Source of the DNA: Hyphomicrobiales bacterium
GTDB taxonomy: Bacteria > Pseudomonadota > Alphaproteobacteria > Rhizobiales > Rhizobiaceae
Direction of reading: 5' to 3'
Assembly: GCA_900473805.1 (NCBI GenBank)
Contig: UCMS01000011.1
Span: 62,001 to 126,000, forward strand
DNA length: 64,000 nt
Shown here: one piece after another, positions 9,164 through 17,849 of the stretch
Position numbering within the stretch: the first letter of the stretch is position 1
Layout of the letters: every line of letters begins with the position of its first letter
Position numbers and translations under genes: made by a program
Notes under the pieces: generated by a model
Told to the model about the DNA's origin: nothing
Database searches by the model: none
The model's input: the letters and a program-made list of their open reading frames with translations, nothing else

Positions 9164-10155
9164 GCGAGCCTCTGGCGGAGCCGTTGTTTGAACGTGTCGA
9201 GAAGGACGGCGGCGAGCACCAGGAAGCCGTGAATGACCTGGGTATAGTTGGCTGGCAACCCCATCAGGTTGATGGCCGTGTTGATCGAAGAGAGCAGCAG
9301 CACCCCTGCATAGACGCCTGGAAGCGCCCCCACCCCACCCTTGAGGCTGACACCGCCGATAACGACGGCCGCGAAGGCGTTGAACAGCAAGCCGACACCG
9401 AGATTGGCGGTGGCACCGGACGTACGGATGGCGAGCAGCCAGCCGGCGAGCCCGGCGATCGCCCCCGCCATGACGAAGGCGATGATCAGATTGCGGGTGA
9501 CGCGGATGCCGGCGCGATAGGTCGCCGTCTCGTTACCGCCGATCATGATGAGATGTCGGCCAAAGGGCGTCTTTGCCATCATCACCGAGAAGATCAGGAA
9601 GCAGGCAATCGCAATCCATGCAGACAGGGGGATACCGGCGAACCGTTCGATGGCAAACCAGCGAATGGCCGGATCGAGATCCTGGGCCGATCGCCCGCCC
9701 GAGACGGCGAGCACAATCCCACGCACCCAGATGAAGGAGGCGAGCGTGATGATGAAGGCGCTCATCTTCAGCTTCACAATGAGGAAACCGTTGAACAACC
9801 CGATCAGCGCCCCGATGGCGCACGCGATCGAGAGCGACACCGGAACCATCAACCATTCGGGACTGAGTTTGATCCCGAGCCCGATGCCTGCAGAGCAGAA
9901 GAGGATGCCGACGGCCATGGCCGAAAGGGCTGCAACGGACTCGACCGACAGGTCCATATGTCCGGTAATGATGACCAGTGCGAGACCGATCGACATGACA
10001 CCGAGCACGCTCGACGCCTCGATGATATTGGTGAAGATGCCGATCTGGAAATAGTTCGGGATGAGCGCCGAAAACAGCGCCAGAACCACGATGAGCATGA
10101 ACCAGACGAGATTGTCGAGAATGAACTCGAGAGTGGTGCGACTACGCGGGTGCAT
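9160..10155 (-). CDS. Ribose-type ABC transporter permease
   Basis: A permease of the RbsC family, 331 residues, with about eight to ten hydrophobic helices. The family motif GRHLIMIGGNETATYRAGI is near residue 205, and a glycine-rich segment (VIGGVSLKGGVG) lies nearer the end. It forms the pore for the binding protein encoded upstream. Its 3' end overlaps the SDR gene by four bases. A GC-rich hairpin separates it from the binding-protein gene. Confidence 0.95.
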   Translation of the reverse strand: MHPRSRTTLEFILDNLVWFMLIVVLALFSALIPNYFQIGIFTNIIEASSVLGVMSIGLALVIITGHMDLSVESVAALSAMAVGILFCSAGIGLGIKLSPEWLMVPVSLSIACAIGALIGLFNGFLIVKLKMSAFIITLASFIWVRGIVLAVSGGRSAQDLDPAIRWFAIERFAGIPLSAWIAIACFLIFSVMMAKTPFGRHLIMIGGNETATYRAGIRVTRNLIIAFVMAGAIAGLAGWLLAIRTSGATANLGVGLLFNAFAAVVIGGVSLKGGVGALPGVYAGVLLLSSINTAINLMGLPANYTQVIHGFLVLAAVLLDTFKQRLRQRLA

Positions 10156-10185
10156 ACGGCCAATCCATAGTGAAGGAAGGGAGGT

Positions 10186-10207
10186 CCCGGGGCCCTCGGA
10201 CCCCGGG
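10186..10207 (-). other. Intra-operon hairpin between binding-protein and permease genes
   Basis: CCCGGGG and CCCCGGG form a 7-bp stem with an 8-base loop in the gap before the permease gene. Such hairpins often protect the more abundant binding-protein mRNA. No T-run follows, so it is not a clear terminator. Confidence 0.45.
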
Positions 10208-10220
10208 TGGAAGAGCCGTC

Positions 10221-11264
10221 TTACTTGACGGATTCGACCGTGGCGGTCGGCGGCTTCAGGTTACCCCAGAAAGCTGGATCGTCGACATTCTCCTTGGTGA
10301 TCGCAGCACCAGGGATCTTGATGTTGGGACCCCAGGCTTCGATGGTCACCACGCCCTTCAGACCGAGCACATCATATTCGCCGGCCTTGATCTCCTGCTT
10401 GCCGACAATCTTGTCCATGAACATCGCAACGGCTGCCGCCTGTGCATAGAGCGGTTGTTCCACTTCGGTGTTGAGCCAACCCTTGCGGATCAGATCAAGA
10501 CCGACTGGCGCGCCGTTTGAACTCATCATCATCACGTCACCCGGCTTCTTGCCGGCAGCCTCAAGCGAGGCCACAGCTGCGACCGAGAGATGGGCGGCAT
10601 GCAGGAAGATCAGATCGATATCGGGATTGGCCAGCATCTGGTCCGACACGATCGTGCCGGCATTGCTGGCTTCCCATTGCAGCGCAGGCACCGAGATGAT
10701 GGTCACGCCCGGAAAGGCCTTCATCTTCTCCTCGAAACCCTTCTGGATGTCGAGCGTGTAAGGGTCGCCCGGATCGCCGAGGACCTGCAGGATTTTGCCG
10801 GAAACGTCACCCTTCTTGGCCTTCAGCATGGCTTCGGCCTGATCGGCTGCGACGTGGCCGATCTCGATCGTACCGGCAACAGAGGTGAAGTCGGACATGG
10901 TCGAGGTGATCTGACGGTCGAACTCGACCACCGGAATACCGGCTGCACGGGCCGCTTCGATGGATGGCTTCAACGCATTGAAGTCGACCGCGGCGAGAAT
11001 GATCGCACTTGGTTTCAACGCGATGACATCGTTCATCTGCGACTGCTGCATGTCCGTCTTGTTGTCGGCATTGAGCGTCTTCATCTCATAACCGGTCTGC
11101 TTCAGGAACATTTCCAGCGCACTGACGGATCCGGTCTGGAACTCATCGAGCAAGGTGGGAACGAGGTAGTAGACGACGCCTTTCGACTGAGCGGCAGCGG
11201 TCGTGAGCATGGATAGGCCGAGCACCATAACGCTCAGCAATGCAAGCATCATTCGCTTTATCAT
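10221..11264 (-). CDS. Ribose-type sugar-binding protein
   Basis: A periplasmic binding protein of the RbsB (peripla_BP_4) family, 347 residues. A Sec signal peptide ends near [10 protein letters not shown]. The two lobes show [31 protein letters not shown] and the hinge-side DLIFLHAAH. It lies between the ATPase and permease genes of the same operon. The C-terminal extension ([11 protein letters not shown]) is unremarkable. The substrate is unknown; the SDR in the operon suggests a polyol or sugar. Confidence 0.93.
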   Translation of the reverse strand: MIKRMMLALLSVMVLGLSMLTTAAAQSKGVVYYLVPTLLDEFQTGSVSALEMFLKQTGYEMKTLNADNKTDMQQSQMNDVIALKPSAIILAAVDFNALKPSIEAARAAGIPVVEFDRQITSTMSDFTSVAGTIEIGHVAADQAEAMLKAKKGDVSGKILQVLGDPGDPYTLDIQKGFEEKMKAFPGVTIISVPALQWEASNAGTIVSDQMLANPDIDLIFLHAAHLSVAAVASLEAAGKKPGDVMMMSSNGAPVGLDLIRKGWLNTEVEQPLYAQAAAVAMFMDKIVGKQEIKAGEYDVLGLKGVVTIEAWGPNIKIPGAAITKENVDDPAFWGNLKPPTATVESVK

Positions 11265-11294
11265 TGTTCTCTCCAGTTTGAGCCGGACCCCTTT

Positions 11295-12065
11295 TCATTC
11301 TTTACCCACCGGTCCGGCGCCAGTGAGGGCTTGCCCTGTGATCATCTCGATCACTGCATCCGGGCTTGTCTTGGATCGCTCGACATCGCCGGCGACGACG
11401 CCGTGGCGGATGACGACGATACGATCAGCGACCTGAAAGGCCTGCTGCATGATGTGCGTGATGATGACGACGCCGATGCCCTGGCTCGCGACATGGCGGA
11501 TCATATCGAGCCCCCGTCGGGTCTGTTCGACGCCAAGCGCCGCGAACGGCTCGTCGAGCAGGACCAGCTTGCCGCCCCAATGAACGAAGCGGTTCAGCTC
11601 GATGGCCTGTCGTTGGCCGCCGGACAGGTGCTCGACCTTCGTCCGCATCGACGGGATGCGGGTGCCGGCACTGGCGAGCGCCTTGGAGGTCACCTCTTCC
11701 ATTGCCTTCTCGTCCAGAAACGGAATCCCGGCAATCTTGCGCGTGATTTCGCGCCCCATGAAGAAGTTGCCGACCACGTCCACATTGGTGCAGAGCGACA
11801 GGTCCTGGTAGACCGTCTCGACGCCCGCGGCCTTCGCCTCGGCAGGCGTTTTCGCCTGATAGTCCCGTCCCTCGAACAGCATGCGGCCGGATGTTGGCTG
11901 CAGGCCACCGGAAATGATCTTGACGAGCGTCGATTTTCCGGCGCCGTTGTCGCCGAGAAGCGCGACGACTTCACCTTTGCCGATCGAGAAGCTGACGCCC
12001 TTCAGTGCTTCGATCGCCCCGAAATGCATGCGGATGTTATCCAGGACGAGCAGTTTCTCGGTCAT
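11295..12065 (-). CDS. Ribose-type ABC transporter ATPase, single domain
   Basis: The cytoplasmic ATPase of the importer, 256 residues. Walker A is GDNGAGKST, the signature LSGGQRQ, and Walker B KLVLLDEP. Unlike RbsA, with two fused nucleotide-binding domains and about 500 residues, this is a single domain, which is a known variant. Its ATG shares one base with the TGA of the ROK regulator gene upstream, indicating translational coupling. The frame stays open upstream, but that extension lies inside the ROK gene and is rejected. Confidence 0.94.
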   Translation of the reverse strand: MTEKLLVLDNIRMHFGAIEALKGVSFSIGKGEVVALLGDNGAGKSTLVKIISGGLQPTSGRMLFEGRDYQAKTPAEAKAAGVETVYQDLSLCTNVDVVGNFFMGREITRKIAGIPFLDEKAMEEVTSKALASAGTRIPSMRTKVEHLSGGQRQAIELNRFVHWGGKLVLLDEPFAALGVEQTRRGLDMIRHVASQGIGVVIITHIMQQAFQVADRIVVIRHGVVAGDVERSKTSPDAVIEMITGQALTGAGPVGKE

Positions 12066-13201
12066 CAGGCGGTCCCCTTTTCCAGTGTTTCGAACATTTG
12101 CCCGTATCGCGGCGAGAGCACGCCGAAGACGGCGAGCGCCGCCGCGCCACGCAGAGCCGCGTGCTGGCAATCGCTGGCCATCACGACACGCGGCATCGCC
12201 CGGTTGGCCCGCGCGGAGATGGAATTGTCCAGCCCGTCGACGAGTGTCGCCAACTGCCCGATAAAGGCATGCGGGGCGAGCGCACCGAGCACGATCGTCT
12301 CGGGATCGAAGAGGTTCTCAATTGTCCTTACGGCGCTGCGGAAGAAGGGCGCGACCTCCGCAACCCATTCGCTGGCAGGCAGACCGCGACGCTCATAGGC
12401 ATCGAGGGAGAGATAACGCTCGAGGCAACCGCGATTGCCGCAGGGACACGGCTCCCCATCAGGAACCGCCGGGATATGGCCGATTTCACCGGCGTTCCCC
12501 CAGGCCCCCCTCACCACGGCGCCGTCATGCATCATGGCGCCGCCCAGACCCACGCTGAAGAAGAGGTAGTAGTAGTCGGAAAGTTGCTGCCCGAGGCCAT
12601 AGAGCTGCTCCCCCAGCGCGGCCGCCGCCATATCGTTCTCGATAAAGGCAGGCAATCCTGTCGCATCGGCCAGATGCTGCCGTATATCCAGGTCCTTCCA
12701 ACCCGTCATGGTCGTAGAACCCACGAAACTCATGGACTCCACGTCGAACGGCCCCGGCAGCGCCAACCCGGCACCAAGCAAACGTCCGCAGCGCTGGCTC
12801 GCTTTGAGTTGCCCCACCATCTCCGCAATGACCGAGAAGGCCGTTTCGGGAGCGGCGTTGAGAACATCGCGACGCACACTTTCAACCACATCGCCCCGCA
12901 GGTTGACGAGGGCTGCCTCGATCCCGAGCGGCGTGACGTGAATGCCAAGGGCATGACCGCCGTCCGGATTGATCGTCAAGGTCGACGGCGGAATGCCTCT
13001 GCCTTCGGGAGCCTTCTGCGCAGAAAGAATAAGGCCCTCATCCTCGAGTTCGCGGACGATCGTGGAAACGGTCTGAACGGTGAGGCCGACACTGCGCGCG
13101 ATGTCGCCGCGCGTCACAGGACCACGAAGCCGGATTGCCTCCAGTACAATCCGTCGATTGTACGGCCGACCCGTCTCCTGGTTTGTTCCCCGCAATGCCA
13201 T
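12065..13201 (-). CDS. ROK-family transcriptional regulator
   Basis: A sugar-responsive regulator of 378 residues. An N-terminal MarR-like winged helix (GPVTRGDIARSVGLTVQTVSTIV) is followed by a ROK kinase-like domain with the family motif GGAMMHDGAVVRGAWGNAGE and the zinc-binding cluster CPCGNRGCLE. It heads the importer/SDR operon and is coupled to the ATPase gene. It probably represses its own operon through the inverted repeat upstream. The effector is likely the imported sugar or its product. Confidence 0.94.
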   Translation of the reverse strand: MALRGTNQETGRPYNRRIVLEAIRLRGPVTRGDIARSVGLTVQTVSTIVRELEDEGLILSAQKAPEGRGIPPSTLTINPDGGHALGIHVTPLGIEAALVNLRGDVVESVRRDVLNAAPETAFSVIAEMVGQLKASQRCGRLLGAGLALPGPFDVESMSFVGSTTMTGWKDLDIRQHLADATGLPAFIENDMAAAALGEQLYGLGQQLSDYYYLFFSVGLGGAMMHDGAVVRGAWGNAGEIGHIPAVPDGEPCPCGNRGCLERYLSLDAYERRGLPASEWVAEVAPFFRSAVRTIENLFDPETIVLGALAPHAFIGQLATLVDGLDNSISARANRAMPRVVMASDCQHAALRGAAALAVFGVLSPRYGQMFETLEKGTA

Positions 13202-13237
13202 GGAAACCTCCGCTGATACCCGAGAGTGACAGCGGAA

Positions 13238-13252
13238 TTTGATTTAGTCAAA
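13238..13252. promoter_or_regulatory. Inverted repeat upstream of rok operon, candidate operator
   Basis: On the minus strand this reads TTTGA-CTAAA-TCAAA, a 5-bp inverted repeat about 37 bases upstream of the ROK start codon. ROK regulators usually bind AT-rich palindromes of this size. Autoregulation is inference. Confidence 0.45.
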
Positions 13253-13449
13253 CCATTTTCAAAAAACGTCCGAACCCTTGGCAGGCATTGGCCTCGGACT
13301 CAGTTGCAACGGAATGAGAGCGGCTGTTCCGGGAACGAGCGGGGCGATCGCCCGGAGGAGAACTGATACTGCCCCCGAATTGGCATTCGCAGGCGCGCCG
13401 GACTTTGTACCCAGAGTGCTTCAGCGAAAGATGATCGCGAAGAAATACG

Positions 13450-13482
13450 AAAAGGCCCGCCTCGCGTAAGCGAAGCGGGCCT
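13450..13482 (-). terminator. Rho-independent terminator of the sulfate-binding protein gene
   Basis: On the minus strand AGGCCCGCTTCGC pairs with GCGAGGCGGGCCT (13 positions, one mismatch) around a 4-base loop, and TTTTC follows. It lies about 20 bases past the stop codon of the gene at 13503-14522. Confidence 0.85.
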
Positions 13483-13502
13483 CGGACACGCAGTCGGGAG
13501 GA

Positions 13503-14522
13503 TCAGCGCGGCTTGTAGATCTGGTCGAAGATGCCGCCGTCGCCAAAGTGCTCGGGCTGTGCCTTCGCCCAACCGCCGAACAGCGGGTCGTCGATCGACA
13601 CAAGCTTGATGTCGGGAAGCTGCTTCAGAAGCTCGGGCTTCACCAGTTCGGGTTTCGACGGACGGTAGAAGTGCTTCGCGGCGAGGTTCTGGCCCTCCTC
13701 GGAATAGAGATAGGCGAGATAGGCTTCCGCCTGCTTGCGGCTACCCTTGGCATCGACATTCGCGTCAACGACCGTCACGGGCGGCTCGGCGCGGATGGAG
13801 ATCGGCGGAACGATGATGTCAAAGCTGTCGGCCCCGAATTCCTGGCCAGCCAGATAGGCTTCGTTTTCCCAGGCCAGCAGCACGTCACCGATCTGGCGTT
13901 GGGCGAAGGTCGTCAGCGAGCCGCGGGCACCCGTATCGAGAACCGGGGCGCGCTTGTAGAGCTCGCCGATATAGGCCTTGATCTTCTCCTGGTCGCCACC
14001 GAATTCCTCGTTGGCCCAGGCCCAGGCTGCCAGATAGTTCCAGCGTGCGCCGCCAGACGTCTTCGGGTTCGGCGTGACGATCTGCACGTCACCCTTGACC
14101 AGATCGCCCCAGTTCTGGATGCCCTTCGGATTGCCCTTGCGCACCAGGAAGACGATCGTCGAGGTATAGGGCGAGGAGTTGTTCTCCAGCCGGCCACGCC
14201 AGTCTTCCTTGATCTTGCCCGTCTGCTTCACGATCTCATTGATGTCGCCTTCGAGTGCCAGCGTCACGACATCGGCATCCAGACCGTCGATGACGGCACG
14301 CGCCTGCTTGCCAGAGCCGCCATGCGATTGCTGGACGCTGACGTCCTCGCCGGTCTCGGCTTTCCAGTGCTTGGCAAAAGCCTCGTTGTACTCCTTGTAG
14401 AATTCGCGGGTCGGGTCATAGGACACATTGAGCAGCGTCGTCTGCGCAAAGGTAGACGTTGCGCCAGACAGCGCCAGACCAAGGCTCAGTGCGGCCACCA
14501 GGCTTTTGGAGATGAGAGACAT
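13503..14522 (-). CDS. sbp: Sulfate/thiosulfate ABC transporter substrate-binding protein
   Basis: A periplasmic sulfate-binding protein of 339 residues. A signal peptide (cleavage near STFAQ) is followed by the family start TTLLNVSYDPTREFYKEYN. The conserved ligand-loop motif QSHGGSGKQARAV is near residue 65, and TSGGARWNYLAAWAWA lies further on. The start follows GGAGGAAACGG. No permease or ATPase genes of the cys type are adjacent and a terminator follows, so it is a single-gene unit that must work with a transporter encoded elsewhere. Confidence 0.95.
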   Translation of the reverse strand: MSLISKSLVAALSLGLALSGATSTFAQTTLLNVSYDPTREFYKEYNEAFAKHWKAETGEDVSVQQSHGGSGKQARAVIDGLDADVVTLALEGDINEIVKQTGKIKEDWRGRLENNSSPYTSTIVFLVRKGNPKGIQNWGDLVKGDVQIVTPNPKTSGGARWNYLAAWAWANEEFGGDQEKIKAYIGELYKRAPVLDTGARGSLTTFAQRQIGDVLLAWENEAYLAGQEFGADSFDIIVPPISIRAEPPVTVVDANVDAKGSRKQAEAYLAYLYSEEGQNLAAKHFYRPSKPELVKPELLKQLPDIKLVSIDDPLFGGWAKAQPEHFGDGGIFDQIYKPR

Positions 14523-14754
14523 CCGTTTCCTCCGTTATCAGGTGAGGAAAGCCTATGGATTCAGTAGACATAGTCAATTGACCAAATCGTCAACAGAAAA
14601 CTCATTTCCTTTGGACGACCTTCTTGGCAAAGCCTTCAGATCCGGCCCCGTCTATCAGCAAGACAAACCACGAAAGCGTTTCAACCCGGAAAGCTGTTTC
14701 AGGCAAAAGGACCTAATTCTCCCGCCCGGCCCTGCTGTCGGTTCCTTGACGTCG

Positions 14755-15132
14755 TCAATTCGGTTCGGACTGTTCGCCGGCCTCTGCCCCATCCTTCGGC
14801 ACCGAGGGGTTTCCCTCGGCACGGTCGCGGTGCAGAGCCGCCCGGGCGAGCAGGATCAAAGTGACCGGGGTCGTCAGTGTGACAAAGATGCCGATCAAGA
14901 TCTCGTGTAAGACAACGCGCGAGCCGACGATCGAGAAGAAGAGGATAGAGGCCAGCATGATCGCACCGACGCCCCAACTCGTTCCAAGCGTCGGGGCATG
15001 AATGCGCTCGTAAAAATTGGGCAGTCGCAAAAGCCCGATGGCACCAAGCAGGGTGAGACCGGAACCGAGCAGCAGCAGGACCGAAACGACAAGCACCACC
15101 CAAAGCGGAAGGTCGGCGACCGGCATCGTCAT
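14755..15132 (-). CDS. phaG: Na+(K+)/H+ antiporter subunit G
   Basis: A small membrane subunit of the multisubunit cation/proton antiporter, 125 residues. Three hydrophobic helices and the MnhG motif GLLRLPNFYERIHAPTLGTS are present. The start is set by the four-base ATGA overlap with phaF; the frame remains open upstream, but that part lies inside phaF. The last ~25 residues are charged and cytoplasmic. It is the final gene of the operon. Confidence 0.93.
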   Translation of the reverse strand: MTMPVADLPLWVVLVVSVLLLLGSGLTLLGAIGLLRLPNFYERIHAPTLGTSWGVGAIMLASILFFSIVGSRVVLHEILIGIFVTLTTPVTLILLARAALHRDRAEGNPSVPKDGAEAGEQSEPN

Positions 15133-15410
15133 TCGATCACCTCCCCGCGCATCAGGAATTTGGCGAGCGCCACCGTTGCCACGAAGCCCATGAGGCCGAT
15201 CACCAGTGCCGCCTCGAAATAGACCGTAAGACCGCTGCCGATTCCAAAGGTCACGAGCAGAAGCATGGCGATGACATAGGCGGCATCGAGAGCGAGGATG
15301 CGGTCCTGGGCACGCGGACCGATGAAAATACGGACAGTCGCAATCATGAGCGCAACCGCCAGAAGCATCTTGGCGATCGAGACGGCAGTGAAGAGAATGA
15401 TGACACTCAT
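15129..15410 (-). CDS. phaF: Na+(K+)/H+ antiporter subunit F
   Basis: A 93-residue subunit with three helices and the MnhF motif IFIGPRAQDRILALDAAYV. It overlaps phaE upstream and phaG downstream by four bases each, so translation is coupled along the operon. Confidence 0.94.
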   Translation of the reverse strand: MSVIILFTAVSIAKMLLAVALMIATVRIFIGPRAQDRILALDAAYVIAMLLLVTFGIGSGLTVYFEAALVIGLMGFVATVALAKFLMRGEVIE

Positions 15411-15883
15411 TCGATGATCTCCAGCAGCAGGCTTTCATAGCGGAGCTTGATGTTTTTCACCCAGGCGTCCTCATCGATCAGGTCGAGGACATGGATCAGG
15501 ACCGTCTTGCGGCGCCCGTCATAGGCAAGCCAGGCAGAACCCGGCGTGCTGGTCAGGATCACGGCCATGATGGCGAGCGCCATCGGATGCTCGATTTGAA
15601 GCGGCACCGTGATGAAACCGGCCGTGTGCGTCTGTCGCTTACCGCGCAGGACCAGAAACGCGACCGCGATATTGGAGCGAACGACATCCGTAAAGACCCG
15701 CCAGAAGAGCTTGGGCAGCAGATACCACTTCTTCATCTTCGGCTTGTCGGGCCTGAGCGATGCCATCGCCCAGCCGCCAAAAACGGCAACGACCGAACCA
15801 AGGATCAGATGGCCGAGTGTGACATCGTTGAGCAGAAGCCACATCGCGAGCAGGGATAGGCTCAGCAGCGGATGGGGGATCAC
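15407..15883 (-). CDS. phaE: Na+(K+)/H+ antiporter subunit E
   Basis: A 158-residue MnhE-family subunit. Hydrophobic N-terminal helices are followed by the conserved stretch VFTDVVRSNIAVAFLVLRG and then ILTSTPGSAWLAYDGRRKT. The C-terminus ends in a charged cytoplasmic segment. It overlaps phaD and phaF by four bases each. Confidence 0.94.
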   Translation of the reverse strand: MIPHPLLSLSLLAMWLLLNDVTLGHLILGSVVAVFGGWAMASLRPDKPKMKKWYLLPKLFWRVFTDVVRSNIAVAFLVLRGKRQTHTAGFITVPLQIEHPMALAIMAVILTSTPGSAWLAYDGRRKTVLIHVLDLIDEDAWVKNIKLRYESLLLEIIE

Positions 15884-17514
15884 GGCGCACCTCCGCTATT
15901 GGCCGCGCCGGCAGCATTGGGCGGATCGACAACAAAGGCATTGCGGACGGCATCGACATAAAGCGCGGGCTTCGCCAGATTTCGGATGGTGGTATCCATG
16001 TAGCTCATGGCGGGACCCGCCTGGATGGTGAGCGCAAGCGTCAGCGAGAGCAGCAGCATGATCGGGACAAGTTCCACGACGAGCACGCGCGGAACGGCGC
16101 CCTCGATCGAGCCCCAGAAGGTCCGGATCCCGGCCCGGGTCATCGAAATCAGCGCAGCCAGACCCGAGAGAATGACGAGCACGATCAGCGCCCAGACGGC
16201 AGCGTCAGGCGTTGTGCCGATCGATCCCGTGCCCATCATGGCAGACAGCATGGCGAATTTGGCGATGAACCCAGAGAGCGGCGGCAAGCCCGACAGCAGG
16301 ATTCCGCATCCTGCAAAACATATGCCGAGGATCGCCATCGTGCCCGGCATCGGCGTGCCGCCGCCATCCTCGATGTCCGCCTCCTCCCCATCACCATAGG
16401 CTTCCATCGTCACGGCGAGAACGTTGGCGCCGGCGTCCTGTCCGCGCTCGACCAGCTCGATAAGCATGAAGAAGGCACTGATCGTCAGGGTTGAGCTGAC
16501 GAGGTAGAGCAAAGCCCCGGACGAAACCACGCCATCGTTGATACCGAGAACCATCAACAACGTCCCGGAGGAGACCAGCACGGAATAACCCGCGAGACGC
16601 CCCAAAGCCTGCGAAGCCAGAACCCCGATCGTACCGAAGATCAAGGTCGCCATGCCGCCGATGAGCAGGATTTCGGCACCGAAACCGGCCGACGGCCCCT
16701 CACCGAACAGCAGCATGGTGAGGCGCAGGATGACATAGATGCCGACTTTGCTCAGGATCGCGAACATGCCGGCGACCGGCGCCGATGCTGCGCTATAGGC
16801 GGTCGGCAGCCAGAAGCAGAGCGGCCACATTCCAACCTTGATGAGGAAGGCCACGCCCAGAACAGCGGCCCCCGCTTCCATCAGGATCAACCGATCCGGC
16901 TCCATATCGGGCATGCGCAGCGCAAGATCGGCCATGTTCAGCGTACCCGCCGTGCCGTAGACGAGGCTGACACCGATCAGGAAGAACAGAGCCGCGACGA
17001 GGTTGACGGCAATGTAGTGAAGCCCCGCCTTGACGCGCAAGGTGCCGGTGCCGTGCAGAAGCAGGCCATAGGAGGCCGCCAGCATAACTTCGAAGAAGAC
17101 GAAGAGGTTGAACAAATCGCCGGTCAGCAGGGCTCCGTTGACGCCGACCAGCAGCAATTGGAACAGGCTGTGAAAATGCGCCCCGACCGCATGCCATTTG
17201 GCAAGCGAGAAGGTCAGCGCAGCAAGACCCAGGATCGCGGTCAGCAACAGCATCATCGCCGACAGACCGTCGATGACGAGCACAATGCCGAAGGGGGCCG
17301 CCCAGTTGCCGAGCAGATAGACATTGTCGAAACTGTTCGGCCCGCTCTCGACCGCGAACAGGATCACGGCATTGGCGAGCAGAAGCACGACAGACGCCAG
17401 GCTGACGAGCGCCTTCGCCGTTCTGTTGCGCTCGTCGATGAACAGCAACAACGCCGCTGTCATCATCGGCAAGAGGATTGGCGTGACAATGAGATGATGG
17501 CTCCAGTGTGTCAC
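15880..17514 (-). CDS. phaD: Na+(K+)/H+ antiporter subunit D
   Basis: A proton-channel subunit of the NuoN/MrpD family, 544 residues, with about 14 helices. The conserved acidic and lysine residues of the family lie in segments such as LFVFFEVMLAASYGLLLHG and IKVGMWPLCFWLPTAYSAA. It is a homologue of complex I antiporter-like subunits and works with PhaAB in ion translocation. Two bases separate it from phaC. Confidence 0.95.
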   Translation of the reverse strand: MTHWSHHLIVTPILLPMMTAALLLFIDERNRTAKALVSLASVVLLLANAVILFAVESGPNSFDNVYLLGNWAAPFGIVLVIDGLSAMMLLLTAILGLAALTFSLAKWHAVGAHFHSLFQLLLVGVNGALLTGDLFNLFVFFEVMLAASYGLLLHGTGTLRVKAGLHYIAVNLVAALFFLIGVSLVYGTAGTLNMADLALRMPDMEPDRLILMEAGAAVLGVAFLIKVGMWPLCFWLPTAYSAASAPVAGMFAILSKVGIYVILRLTMLLFGEGPSAGFGAEILLIGGMATLIFGTIGVLASQALGRLAGYSVLVSSGTLLMVLGINDGVVSSGALLYLVSSTLTISAFFMLIELVERGQDAGANVLAVTMEAYGDGEEADIEDGGGTPMPGTMAILGICFAGCGILLSGLPPLSGFIAKFAMLSAMMGTGSIGTTPDAAVWALIVLVILSGLAALISMTRAGIRTFWGSIEGAVPRVLVVELVPIMLLLSLTLALTIQAGPAMSYMDTTIRNLAKPALYVDAVRNAFVVDPPNAAGAANSGGAP

Positions 17515-17516
17515 GG

Positions 17517-17849
17517 CTATTCGTTCCTCCCGTCGACATGGTCGTTTCCGGTCAGTCCGCGGGCAGCCAGCAGCACGACGAGAAACAGGGCAGTCGTGGC
17601 GAAGCCGATGACGATGGCCGTCAGCACCAATGCCTGCGGTACGGGATCACTCAGCGTCGTCGAGACGACGCCATCCTTGAGGATCGGCGGCAGGTTGCTC
17701 TTCACGCCACCCACGCCGAAGATGAAGAGGTTGACCGCGTAGGACAGCAGAGACAGCCCGATGATCACCTGATAGGTGCGCGGGCGCAGAATGAGCCAGA
17801 CGCCACAGGTGGTCATCAGACCGATGGCAAGCGACAAGACGATTTCCAT
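17517..17849 (-). CDS. phaC: Na+(K+)/H+ antiporter subunit C
   Basis: A NuoK/MrpC-like subunit of 110 residues with three helices; GVWLILRPRTYQVIIGLSLLSYAVNLF is the characteristic region, centred on residue 30. Its start codon touches the end of phaAB. In this context phaC means the pH-adaptation antiporter gene, not the polyhydroxyalkanoate synthase of the same name. Confidence 0.94.
   Translation of the reverse strand: MEIVLSLAIGLMTTCGVWLILRPRTYQVIIGLSLLSYAVNLFIFGVGGVKSNLPPILKDGVVSTTLSDPVPQALVLTAIVIGFATTALFLVVLLAARGLTGNDHVDGRNE

Larger units (their letters stand above)
13202..13502. other. Intergenic region between rok operon and sulfate-binding protein gene
   Basis: This 301-base gap has no convincing gene. 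The left part is the AT-rich promoter region of the ROK operon, with an inverted repeat; the right end holds the terminator of the sulfate-binding protein gene. Short open frames in between are shadows. Confidence 0.7.

Noticed and set aside
9091..10170. A long plus-strand open frame opposite the SDR and permease genes.
   Set aside because: Its composition is that of a GC-rich antisense shadow (charged, low hydrophobicity, no domain); the minus-strand genes are clear.
17517..17849. phaC as polyhydroxyalkanoate synthase.
   Set aside because: The product is a 110-residue NuoK-like membrane protein; the shared symbol is a naming coincidence.
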